Source: Thioglobus_B sp964403565 (GTDB lineage Bacteria > Pseudomonadota > Gammaproteobacteria > PS1 > Pseudothioglobaceae). Taken from it: a stretch of DNA of 64,000 nt. The first letter of the stretch is position 1. Every line of letters starts with the position of its first letter. Made by a program: the position numbers and the translations under genes. The DNA lies in NCBI GenBank assembly GCA_964403565.1, contig CAYOFV010000001.1, positions 17,103 through 81,102 on the forward strand, read 5' to 3'. Positions 25,133 to 32,668 of the stretch are shown piece by piece. The notes beneath the pieces are model-generated. The model saw only the letters and a program-made list of their open reading frames with translations. It was not told where the DNA came from and made no database searches.

Positions 25133-25249
25133 AAATAAGACAATTTTTACACTGTCTTATTTCATTCTCCTCAAATTTATTCGTTAATCGAATTGATGAG
25201 TATTATGCCAATTAAATTGGCAAAATTATTAATTTTTTTGAAAAAAATT
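25133..25249. promoter_or_regulatory. Three clustered palindromes in the divergent intergenic region
   Basis: AAATAAGACA / TGTCTTATTT (25133-25162, 10-bp arms); TGCCAATT-A-AATTGGCA (25206-25222, 8-bp arms); AATTTTTTT-G-AAAAAAATT (25231-25249, 9-bp arms). All arms are perfect. They lie upstream of the SCP2 gene (minus) and of the phosphodiesterase gene (plus) and may be operators or hairpins. Confidence 0.45.
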
Positions 25250-25321
25250 GTTGTTTTTTCACCACCAATTAACCTACGTTAATAACTGCCATTGGTAGAT
25301 GAAAAAAACATGGTTATTTGG

Positions 25322-25327
25322 TATAAT
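25322..25327 (+). promoter_or_regulatory. Putative -10 box for the phosphodiesterase gene
   Basis: TATAAT 29 nt upstream of the GTG start at 25357. The upstream TTGGT-type sequence is too close for a -35, so only the -10 is proposed. Confidence 0.4.
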
Positions 25328-25356
25328 AATTCGCTTTTATTTGACAAGAGAACATC

Positions 25357-25833
25357 GTGCCAAAACTGTGCATATTGTCTGACTCTCACGGGTTTATCCA
25401 TCCAAAAATAGTTAGCATTGCCAACGAATGCGATATTGCCATTCATGTTGGTGATATCATTGACGAGAGCACTCTTGAGCAACTACAACCAAAACAAAAA
25501 CTTATTGCTATAAAAGGCAATAATGATGAACACATAACTTGGTTAAATTCTGTTGAGTTTATTAAATTTAATAGTGGCACAATTGCCATTGAGCATGGAC
25601 ATAAGCATGGACATCAAAAACCATCTCACAAGTCTTTAAGAAATACATATCCAAATGCTAAGATTATTATTTATGGTCATACGCATAAGCAGGTAATTGA
25701 CAAAGATTCAAAGCCTTGGGTTATAAACCCTGGTGCGGCTGGTGAGATTCGTAATCATGGTGGGGCCAAATGCTTCACTATAGAAATTAATGACAATGGG
25801 AATTGGCCTATAACCCCTCATATTTTTGATTAG
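25357..25833 (+). CDS. Calcineurin-like phosphodiesterase (YfcE/MJ0936 type)
   Basis: 158 residues from a GTG start. The four metal motifs are all present: D9-S-H11 (SDSHG), VGD near 36, KGNND, GHKHGH and GHTHKQ. The YfcE/MJ0936 group hydrolyses phosphodiesters in vitro with Mn; the natural substrate is unknown. No signal peptide. It stands alone between the palindrome-rich gap and the PPi-phosphofructokinase gene. Confidence 0.88.
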   Translation: MPKLCILSDSHGFIHPKIVSIANECDIAIHVGDIIDESTLEQLQPKQKLIAIKGNNDEHITWLNSVEFIKFNSGTIAIEHGHKHGHQKPSHKSLRNTYPNAKIIIYGHTHKQVIDKDSKPWVINPGAAGEIRNHGGAKCFTIEINDNGNWPITPHIFD

Positions 25834-25924
25834 TTATACCTCTTTATGCATAGAAAATGCATCTTAAAATTAGACTCATCAATGTATAATTAGTGGTTTT
25901 TTTAAGCAAAAAGGAATAATAAAA

Positions 25925-27169
25925 ATGAAGAATGCTTTTTATGCTCAATCAGGCGGTGTTACTGCGGTAATTAACGCTTCTGCTTGTGGTGTTATCGAAA
26001 CAGCACGCAAAAATTCAGACAAAATTGGTACTGTATACGCTGGTCAAAACGGCATCATCGGTGCTTTAACTGAAAACCTAATTGACACATCTAAAGAATC
26101 GGATGCTGATGTTGCTGCACTTAAGCACACACCATCAGGTGGTTTTGGCTCTTGCCGTTATAAGATGAAATCTTTAGAAGAAAACAAGCGTGAGTATGAG
26201 AGACTAATCGAAGTATTTAAAGCTCATGATATTGGTTATTTCTTTTACAATGGTGGTGGCGATTCAGCTGATACTTGCCTTAAAGTATCACAACTTTCTG
26301 AATCAATGGGTTACCCAATTCAAGCTATCCACGTACCAAAAACTGTAGATAACGATCTTCCTATTACTGATAACTGCCCTGGTTTTGGTTCAGTTGCTAA
26401 GTACATTGCTGTATCTACAATGGAAGCAAGTTTTGATGTTGCGTCAATGGCTGCTACTTCAACAAAGATTTTTGTACTTGAAGTAATGGGTCGTCACGCA
26501 GGCTGGATTGCAGCTGCTGGTGGCTTAGTTGATGATTCAATTCCTGTAGTTATCTTATTCCCAGAAGTTGATTTTGACGAGGAAAAATTCTTAGCTAAAG
26601 TTGATAAAAATGTTAAAAAGTTTGGTTACTGTACAATCGTTGTATCAGAGGGTACTAAATGGGCAGATGGTCGCTTCCTAGCAGAACAAGGCACACGTGA
26701 TGACTTTGGTCATGCACAACTTGGTGGCGCTGCTCCAGTTGTTGCTAACTTAATTAAAGATGCTCTAGGTTATAAATACCACTGGGCTGTTGCAGACTAC
26801 TTACAACGTGCTGCACGTCACTTATCTTCAGAGTCTGATGTTGAGCAAGCTTACGCATTAGGTGAAGCTGCTGTTAATATGGCACTTGAAGGCAAAAACT
26901 CGGTTATGCCTGCAGTTATCCGTACATCAAACGACCCATATACCTGGGAAATTGGTTCAGGCGAATTAAAAGATATTGCTAACGTTGAAAAAATGATGCC
27001 AATGGAGTACATTTCTGATGATGGTTTTGGTATTACTGATGCATGTCGTGAATACTTACAACCACTTATCGAAGGTGAAAACTACCCTCCATACAAAAAT
27101 GGCTTGCCAGATTACGTGGTAATGAAAAAAGAAATGGTGGAAAAGAAATTACCATCATTTGAAGTTTAA
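25925..27169 (+). CDS. pfp: Pyrophosphate-dependent 6-phosphofructokinase
   Basis: Reversibly converts fructose 6-phosphate plus PPi to fructose 1,6-bisphosphate plus Pi. 414 residues. The donor-specific residues show PPi use: G111-G-D113-S114 (ATP enzymes have GGDG) and P-K139-T-V-D-N-D (ATP enzymes have PGTIDND). MGRHAGWIAA is the sugar-phosphate site. In sulfur-oxidising symbionts such enzymes have been shown or proposed to replace fructose- and sedoheptulose-bisphosphatase in the Calvin cycle, saving energy as PPi. It lies 18 bp before adk and in the same block as hppA and sat. Confidence 0.95.
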   Translation: MKNAFYAQSGGVTAVINASACGVIETARKNSDKIGTVYAGQNGIIGALTENLIDTSKESDADVAALKHTPSGGFGSCRYKMKSLEENKREYERLIEVFKAHDIGYFFYNGGGDSADTCLKVSQLSESMGYPIQAIHVPKTVDNDLPITDNCPGFGSVAKYIAVSTMEASFDVASMAATSTKIFVLEVMGRHAGWIAAAGGLVDDSIPVVILFPEVDFDEEKFLAKVDKNVKKFGYCTIVVSEGTKWADGRFLAEQGTRDDFGHAQLGGAAPVVANLIKDALGYKYHWAVADYLQRAARHLSSESDVEQAYALGEAAVNMALEGKNSVMPAVIRTSNDPYTWEIGSGELKDIANVEKMMPMEYISDDGFGITDACREYLQPLIEGENYPPYKNGLPDYVVMKKEMVEKKLPSFEV

Positions 27170-27187
27170 TACTAAGGAGATAATAGT

Positions 27188-27838
27188 ATGAACATTATTC
27201 TATTAGGCCCTCCGGGCGCTGGTAAAGGTACACAGGCTACAAATATTTGCCAAAAATATGACATTCCACAAATCTCAACTGGCGACATGTTGCGAGCTGC
27301 AGTTAAGGCAGGCACGCCTTTAGGTATTGAAGCTAAAAAAGTTATGGATGCTGGTGGCTTGGTATCTGATGATATTATTATTGGGCTAGTTAAAGAAAGA
27401 ATTCAAGAAGATGACTGTGCAAATGGTTTCTTATTTGATGGATTTCCGCGCACAATCGCTCAAGCTGAAGCATTAAAAACTGATGGTGTTAAAGTTGACT
27501 ATGTAGTTGAAATTCAAGTACCTGATGAAGATATCGTAACGCGTATGTCTGGTCGTCGTGCTCACTTGGCATCTGGTCGTACATACCACATTGTTTACAA
27601 CCCGCCAAAGGTTGAAGGTAAAGACGATATTACCGGTGAAGATCTAGTTCAACGTGCAGATGATAATGAAGAAACTGTTCGTTCACGTTTAGATGTATAC
27701 CATGAGCAAACTCAACCGCTAGTGGATTACTATCAATCATGGATGAATGAAGATGATAGCGCTCCTAAATATGGTGCTGCCAATGGTGTTGGATCACTTG
27801 AAGATGTTAGAGATAGAGTTTATGCGCAACTAGGCTAA
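27188..27838 (+). CDS. adk: Adenylate kinase
   Basis: 216 residues. P-loop GPPGAGKGT (7-15), the NMP-binding STGDMLR segment, LID region beginning GRRAHLASGRTYH and DDNEETVRSRL are present. The LID lacks the four-Cys zinc knuckle of Gram-positive enzymes, as usual in proteobacteria. It converts ATP plus AMP to 2 ADP, which matters here because APS metabolism by AprAB and Sat releases and consumes AMP. An AAGGAGATAATAG RBS precedes the start; it follows pfp by 18 bp. Confidence 0.97.
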   Translation: MNIILLGPPGAGKGTQATNICQKYDIPQISTGDMLRAAVKAGTPLGIEAKKVMDAGGLVSDDIIIGLVKERIQEDDCANGFLFDGFPRTIAQAEALKTDGVKVDYVVEIQVPDEDIVTRMSGRRAHLASGRTYHIVYNPPKVEGKDDITGEDLVQRADDNEETVRSRLDVYHEQTQPLVDYYQSWMNEDDSAPKYGAANGVGSLEDVRDRVYAQLG

Positions 27839-27856
27839 ACCTTAGTTCTTTTATTC

Positions 27857-27893
27857 GGGGGGCTTGTGTCACTTGGTGGCATAGGCCCTTTTT
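27857..27893 (+). terminator. Terminator behind pfp-adk
   Basis: The 13-nt arms (27860-27872 and 27876-27888) pair with three G-T wobbles around a TTG loop and are followed by TTTTTG. Confidence 0.75.
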
Positions 27894-27923
27894 GTTTAAT
27901 AAATTTATAAGTTAATAATAGTT

Positions 27924-29090
27924 ATGTCAAAGATCGGCCCAAGAGAAATAAATATACCTTTTCGCCCAATTCCACTGGACGTGCCAGAAGGTATGAAGCC
28001 AAATGAGTTTTTTAACTCTCCTGAAAATTTAAAAGACTTAACTGAAAACAACGGTCTATTAACAAACGAAGAAGATCTACTGCTTTATCGTAAGGCTTTA
28101 GGGCATTCAAATGAATTTGACTGTTCAGTAATTTACAATACTTCAAAAACCATTCTTAACCCACTAGGTAGACCTGTACGTCGTACACAGCTGCCAAAAA
28201 ATGTAAGGGAAGTGTGGAATCGCATGAATCAAATTATCATTGGATTTATGCTGGAACAATATCCAGATCCAGACAAGCACTTAATCTTAGCAGGAGAGGC
28301 TTCACTTGATTCTACTTGGCCAATTACCTCAGCAGGTGTTCCAAGTATTCGTATGTTACATAACCACTTTATTGTATTTGATAAAGCAAACTTGGAAAAT
28401 GCAAAACTAGCCGATACTAATAATCCAAACTTAACAGACGGCGGACAACATTCTTTGTTTGCTGCGTATATGCAAGATGTCTATGTTGAATTCTTATCAT
28501 CACTTGATCTGGAAATACTAAGACCAATGATTGGCGAAGCCTCATCATTTAAACTAACTGGATATCCTCAAGGATTGCCAAGCTGGGAAATCCTTGGTGG
28601 TATTGACAGTTTAAAAAATATTGATTTTTGGAAAGAATACGATCTTGTTTTAAAAGGTTTTTTAGATTTTTACCGCACATTTTTTAATCAGGTCTCAAGT
28701 AGAAATTCAGGTGTGCCAAAAAATGCTTACTTTCCAAAAGAAATTGAAAAAACTCTTTTATTTAATAACTGTTTTCTATCAGCTGCAAAAAAAGTTCGTG
28801 ATAAATGTATTGAAGATGCTAAATACGCCTCTTCAATTCGTTGGCAACCTGCGTTTAAACAGCTTATTTATCGTAACGACGAAGGTAAATTAATTGTTAC
28901 CATCTCACAAAATTCAATTGGTAATGCCATTACTGAACTACTTGGTGTAGTTGTTAATAGAACTCCTGACGCTAAAGCCTATGAAAAGGATGAAAAAGCC
29001 TTGATCGAAAAACTACTAAAACTAAGATCTAGACTAGTTGATGCCGACCTTGGCCATGGTATTCAGACTCAGTTTTGGGGTGCAGAATAA
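27924..29090 (+). CDS. Unknown soluble protein in the pyrophosphate gene block
   Basis: 388 residues; I do not recognise the family. No signal peptide or membrane span. Conserved-looking segments include FDCSVIYNTSKTILNPLGRP near the first third, LAGEASLDSTWPITSAG, then PSIRMLHNHFIVFD, and the C-terminal DADLGHGIQTQFWG. The HNHF segment vaguely recalls His motifs of nucleotidyl-transfer enzymes, but this is not enough for a call. The gene has a clean 5' end after the pfp-adk terminator and precedes hppA by 127 bp in the same direction. Confidence 0.6.
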   Translation: MSKIGPREINIPFRPIPLDVPEGMKPNEFFNSPENLKDLTENNGLLTNEEDLLLYRKALGHSNEFDCSVIYNTSKTILNPLGRPVRRTQLPKNVREVWNRMNQIIIGFMLEQYPDPDKHLILAGEASLDSTWPITSAGVPSIRMLHNHFIVFDKANLENAKLADTNNPNLTDGGQHSLFAAYMQDVYVEFLSSLDLEILRPMIGEASSFKLTGYPQGLPSWEILGGIDSLKNIDFWKEYDLVLKGFLDFYRTFFNQVSSRNSGVPKNAYFPKEIEKTLLFNNCFLSAAKKVRDKCIEDAKYASSIRWQPAFKQLIYRNDEGKLIVTISQNSIGNAITELLGVVVNRTPDAKAYEKDEKALIEKLLKLRSRLVDADLGHGIQTQFWGAE

Positions 29091-29217
29091 ATTTCTTTTG
29101 ACATTAGTCAAATATTCATAAAATAGTTATATTCTTATAGTATTTATTACTAATAATTAACTATAATTAGTCGCGGAGAAAATTATATATACTACTAAAT
29201 AGGAGACAAAAAACTCT

Positions 29218-31212
29218 ATGGATACAATACTTGTCCTTGCCATCGCGGCATCAATTATCGCTGTTTTATACGGCCTGTTCACAATCACCTGGATTGACAA
29301 GCAATCTTCAGGTACCGACAAGATGAAAGAGATATCAGACGCTATTGCACAAGGTGCAAGCGCTTATCTAAATCGTCAATACACAACTATTGGTATGGTT
29401 GGTTTTGTTTTATTAGTTATTATTGCTTATTTCTTAGGCGCTGCAGTTGGCCTTGGCTTCCTTATTGGTGCTGTATTATCTGGCGCAACTGGATACATCG
29501 GTATGAATGTATCGGTTAAGTCTAACTCACGTACTGCTGAAGCTGCTAAAAACGGTATTAACGCTGCATTCCAAGTTGCCTTTAAAGGTGGCGCAGTTAC
29601 GGGTATGCTTGTAGTTGGTCTAGCTCTGTTAGGTGTTTCTGGTTACTACGCTGGAATGCTAGCATTTGGAGTTGAGCAAAAAGATGCTTTACATGCCCTA
29701 ATCGGCCTTGCATTTGGTGGCTCACTTATCTCAATCTTTGCTCGTCTTGGTGGTGGTATCTTTACTAAAGGTGCTGACGTTGGTGCTGATATCGTAGGTA
29801 AAGTTGAAGCTGGAATCCCTGAAGATGATCCACGTAACCCTGCTGTAATTGCTGACAACGTTGGTGACAATGTTGGTGACTGCGCAGGTATGGCTGCTGA
29901 CTTATTTGAAACTTACGCCGTTACTATTGTAGCAACTATGATGTTAGGCGGAATACTTTCTGGCTTACCTGAAAACGCTGTTCTTTACCCTCTAGCTTTA
30001 GGCGCTGTTTCAATTATTGCTTCTATTATTGGTACTTTCTTTGTTAAGGTATCTGACGGTGGTTCAATTATGGGTGCGCTTTATAAAGGTCTGATTGTTT
30101 CTGCAGTATTAGCTGCTGTTGCCTTCTACTTTATTACTGCAAATATGAACATGGGTATGGATTTATTCTATGCTTCATTAATTGGCTTGGTGCTTACTGC
30201 GGTTATGGTTGTAGTTACTGAATACTACACTTCAACTGAGTACAATCCGGTACAGCATGTTGCTGAGTCATCACTAACAGGTGATGGTACAAATGTTATT
30301 GCCGGTTTAGGTTTGTCTATGAAATCAACTGCACTTCCAGTACTTGCTGTATGTGCTAGTATTTGGGCAGCACATTCACTAGGTGGTTTGTACGCTATTG
30401 CTATTGCTGCAACTGCTATGCTTTCTATGACAGGTGTAATTGTAGCTCTAGATGCTTATGGTCCAATTACTGATAATGCTGGTGGTATTGCTGAAATGGC
30501 TGAACTTCCTGAAGAGATTCGTAATATTACCGACCCTCTAGATGCTGTTGGCAATACAACCAAAGCGGTAACTAAAGGTTATGCTATTGGTTCTGCTGGT
30601 CTTGCAGCATTAGTACTATTTGCTGACTTCACTAACTCACTAGGTGGTGATACTAAAACTTTGTTTGACTTATCAGACTACAGAGTAATTATCGGCCTAT
30701 TCCTTGGTGGTCTAGTGCCTTACTTATTTGGTGCCATGGCCATGGAAGCTGTTGGTCGTGCTGCTGGTGGTATCGTAAATGAAGTGCGTCGTCAATTCCG
30801 TGAAATGCCAGGCATTATGGATTACACGCAAAAACCAGACTACTCTAAAGCTGTTGACATGTTAACTAAATCGGCAATTAGAGAGATGATATTACCTTCA
30901 ATTCTTCCGATTTTATTCCCAGTGGCAGTTGGTTTGTTACTAGGCGCTGAAGCGCTAGGTGGTTTGTTAATTGGCTCGATTGCTACTGGTATCTTTGTTG
31001 CAATCTCAATGACTACTGGTGGTGGTGCTTGGGATAATGCTAAAAAATACATCGAAGACGGTAACTTTGGTGGCAAGGGCTCTGATGCTCATAAAGCTGC
31101 AGTTACAGGTGATACTGTAGGTGACCCGTATAAAGATACTGCAGGTCCTGCAATTAACCCTCTAATTAAGATTATCAACATCGTTGCTATTCTAATTATT
31201 CCACTTATCTAA
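29218..31212 (+). CDS. hppA: Proton-translocating membrane pyrophosphatase, K+-independent
   Basis: Integral membrane enzyme, 664 residues and about 16 spans, coupling PPi hydrolysis to H+ transport. Catalytic PPi/Mg region: DVGADIVGKVEAGIPEDDPRNP and NVGDNVGDCAGMAADLFE in the first half, and the matching GDTVGDPYKDTAGPAINP at the end. The subtype marker GNTTKAVTKG has K449 and T452 where K+-dependent enzymes have Ala and Ala, so it should be K+-independent. It could run in reverse and store energy as PPi. It shares the block with pfp and sat. Confidence 0.96.
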   Translation: MDTILVLAIAASIIAVLYGLFTITWIDKQSSGTDKMKEISDAIAQGASAYLNRQYTTIGMVGFVLLVIIAYFLGAAVGLGFLIGAVLSGATGYIGMNVSVKSNSRTAEAAKNGINAAFQVAFKGGAVTGMLVVGLALLGVSGYYAGMLAFGVEQKDALHALIGLAFGGSLISIFARLGGGIFTKGADVGADIVGKVEAGIPEDDPRNPAVIADNVGDNVGDCAGMAADLFETYAVTIVATMMLGGILSGLPENAVLYPLALGAVSIIASIIGTFFVKVSDGGSIMGALYKGLIVSAVLAAVAFYFITANMNMGMDLFYASLIGLVLTAVMVVVTEYYTSTEYNPVQHVAESSLTGDGTNVIAGLGLSMKSTALPVLAVCASIWAAHSLGGLYAIAIAATAMLSMTGVIVALDAYGPITDNAGGIAEMAELPEEIRNITDPLDAVGNTTKAVTKGYAIGSAGLAALVLFADFTNSLGGDTKTLFDLSDYRVIIGLFLGGLVPYLFGAMAMEAVGRAAGGIVNEVRRQFREMPGIMDYTQKPDYSKAVDMLTKSAIREMILPSILPILFPVAVGLLLGAEALGGLLIGSIATGIFVAISMTTGGGAWDNAKKYIEDGNFGGKGSDAHKAAVTGDTVGDPYKDTAGPAINPLIKIINIVAILIIPLI

Positions 31213-31228
31213 TACATATTTGGAAAAC

Positions 31229-31259
31229 AAAAAAAAGGAGCGTTTAACGCTCCTTTTTT
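31229..31259 (+). terminator. Terminator behind hppA
   Basis: GGAGCGTT-T-AACGCTCC hairpin with A-run before and T-run after; it can act in both directions toward the convergent gene. Confidence 0.88.
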
Positions 31260-31289
31260 TATATTTGAATTTAATAAATAGAGCTTTGA

Positions 31290-31652
31290 TTAATCTTTAT
31301 TTATTTCAACCTTAAGACCTTTGGTACTCTTAGATAAAATAAAATCAGCCTGAGCCTTAAGCAAAACATCAATACACTCATTAAGATCGTTATATTCGTC
31401 TACACCTGTATCAAAACGCTTATCCATTCCAAAGTAGAAAAAACTCTTATATACAAAAGCTCCAAGCTTTAGAATTACAAATGTTGAACTCTTATCTTCC
31501 CAAACCAGTGCAGGATAAGCAGTGGCTTTATCTTCACCTTTTTTGGTAAATTCTATATCAGCTAAATGAATTTCTTTTTTCTCATCTCTCCAACGATTAT
31601 CAACTAAATCCTTAGCAATTTGAATTTCAGAATCTGTAAAGTCTATAGACAT
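31290..31652 (-). CDS. Unknown protein downstream of the apr genes
   Basis: 120 residues, not recognised. Soluble, with no signal peptide; mixed alpha/beta with a helical N-terminus (TDSEIQIAKDLVDNRWRDE), a beta-rich middle (YPALVWEDKSSTFVILKLGAFVYKSFFYFG) and a helical C-terminus (LNECIDVLLKAQADFILSK). It is last of three minus-strand genes (32519 to 31290) 12 bp after the SlyD-like gene. Confidence 0.6.
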   Translation of the reverse strand: MSIDFTDSEIQIAKDLVDNRWRDEKKEIHLADIEFTKKGEDKATAYPALVWEDKSSTFVILKLGAFVYKSFFYFGMDKRFDTGVDEYNDLNECIDVLLKAQADFILSKSTKGLKVEINKD

Positions 31653-31664
31653 AATAAATCTCTA

Positions 31665-32165
31665 TTAGTTAAGTAACTCGTTAATATCAGGCTCTGCATC
31701 AACTGGACCACCAGCATCAATTTCATCTTCAGTAGCATCACGAACTGTTAAAACTTCAAGCTTAAACACAACATGACGTCCACAAAGTGGGTTGTTACCA
31801 TCGACAGTAACAGACTTGTCATCAACTCTAGTTACTAGAAAATCTCTTGGCTCGCCCTTTTCGTTTTCCATTGTAATAGTAAGTCCAACTTCACGATATT
31901 CTTCAGGTACGTTTTCAATAAAATCAGTAAATACTAAATTTTCATCACGCTCGCCGTAAAGAATATTGCAATCAATCGGAACTTCAATTACATCGCCAAC
32001 AACACAGTTGTTAAGCTCTTTCATTACTGGTTCTGAGAGAATGTCATTAACACCATGAACATAACCAATTGGGTATTCAACCTGAATCAACACCTCATTG
32101 GATTTTTGATCAATTACTTGATAAGTTAATTCGACTAATTTGCCGTCTTCAATTTTTTCAGCCAT
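31665..32165 (-). CDS. SlyD-like FKBP-type peptidyl-prolyl isomerase
   Basis: 166 residues. The N-terminal FKBP part has GKLVELTYQVID and PIGYVHGVNDILSEPVMKEL; YGERDENL follows the insert-in-flap position; the C-terminal VDGNNPLCGRHVVFKLEVLTVRDAT matches the SlyD signature closely. Unlike E. coli SlyD there is no long His-rich metal-binding tail, only a short acidic end. It probably acts as a chaperone or isomerase. It lies between two unknown genes directly behind the apr cluster, so a role in Apr or other metalloprotein assembly is possible. Confidence 0.88.
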   Translation of the reverse strand: MAEKIEDGKLVELTYQVIDQKSNEVLIQVEYPIGYVHGVNDILSEPVMKELNNCVVGDVIEVPIDCNILYGERDENLVFTDFIENVPEEYREVGLTITMENEKGEPRDFLVTRVDDKSVTVDGNNPLCGRHVVFKLEVLTVRDATEDEIDAGGPVDAEPDINELLN

Positions 32166-32168
32166 AAG

Positions 32169-32519
32169 TTAAAAGATTGTTGCACCAAAGATCTTTACGA
32201 TTTCATCTTGATAGCCAATAACGAGTCGACCAAGCCACTCACCTTCACGCTTCTTATGTTTTTGTCTAAATAGTACAGTAACATATTCTCCACGACGAAT
32301 CGTACCTAGAAAATCAAATTCAGTTGATAGGTTTTTTGTTAACTCACTTCGAGCGAACTGCTTACCCATTTCTACTTCATTAGCGCCACGTAACATATCA
32401 TCAGAAAAGTTCTTTGTGAATAATCCGTAGTTTTGATTGTTAGAATACTTAACAAGATCAGCCCACATAGGCTTAGCAATTGCTAATATTTCATCATCAG
32501 ATTTATCAATGATATTCAT
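32169..32519 (-). CDS. Unknown protein downstream of aprA
   Basis: 116 residues, not recognised. No signal peptide or membrane span. Helical first half (DDEILAIAKPMWADLVKYSN, then NFSDDMLRGANEVEMGKQF) and beta-rich second half (FLGTIRRGEYVTVLFRQKHKK, EWLGRLVIGYQDEIVKIFG). The shape recalls an NTF2-like or cystatin-like fold but that is a guess. First of three genes with the SlyD-like protein, spaced 3 bp from it, and separated from aprA by a run of hairpins. Confidence 0.6.
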   Translation of the reverse strand: MNIIDKSDDEILAIAKPMWADLVKYSNNQNYGLFTKNFSDDMLRGANEVEMGKQFARSELTKNLSTEFDFLGTIRRGEYVTVLFRQKHKKREGEWLGRLVIGYQDEIVKIFGATIF

Positions 32520-32549
32520 ATATTTACCTCTATATTAGATGTTAATTAT

Positions 32550-32597
32550 TTTTTTATCTATAGTAAGTCTAATATTAAACTTACTATAGATAAAAAA
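32550..32597. repeat. Perfect 19-bp inverted repeat downstream of aprA
   Basis: The arms 32550-32568 and 32579-32597 are exact reverse complements (TTTTTTATCTATAGTAAGT and its complement) around a 10-nt loop. The right-arm A-run doubles as the T-run of the neighbouring terminator on the minus strand, so the two hairpins share sequence. Confidence 0.8.
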
Positions 32598-32622
32598 AGA
32601 CCAACTAAACGTTGGTCTTTTT
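32594..32622 (-). terminator. Terminator in the aprA 3' region
   Basis: GACCAAC / GTTGGTC arms (32599-32605, 32611-32617) with a 5-nt loop, flanked by A-run and T-run. On the minus strand it is followed by a run of seven T. Confidence 0.85.
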
Positions 32623-32632
32623 AATAAAACCA

Positions 32633-32656
32633 TAGAGACTTGGTAACAAGTCTCTA
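32633..32656 (-). terminator. First hairpin behind the aprA stop
   Basis: Perfect 10-bp TAGAGACTTG / CAAGTCTCTA hairpin with a GTAA loop. Outer AATAAAAC and GTTTTATT (near 32623 and 32662) can extend the stem. It may protect or terminate the aprMBA mRNA. Confidence 0.65.
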
Positions 32657-32668
32657 GTGTTGTTTTAT

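Noticed and set aside
25341..25346. TTGACA as a -35 box for the phosphodiesterase gene
   Set aside because: It lies downstream of the TATAAT and only 16 nt before the start codon, so the order is wrong for a promoter.
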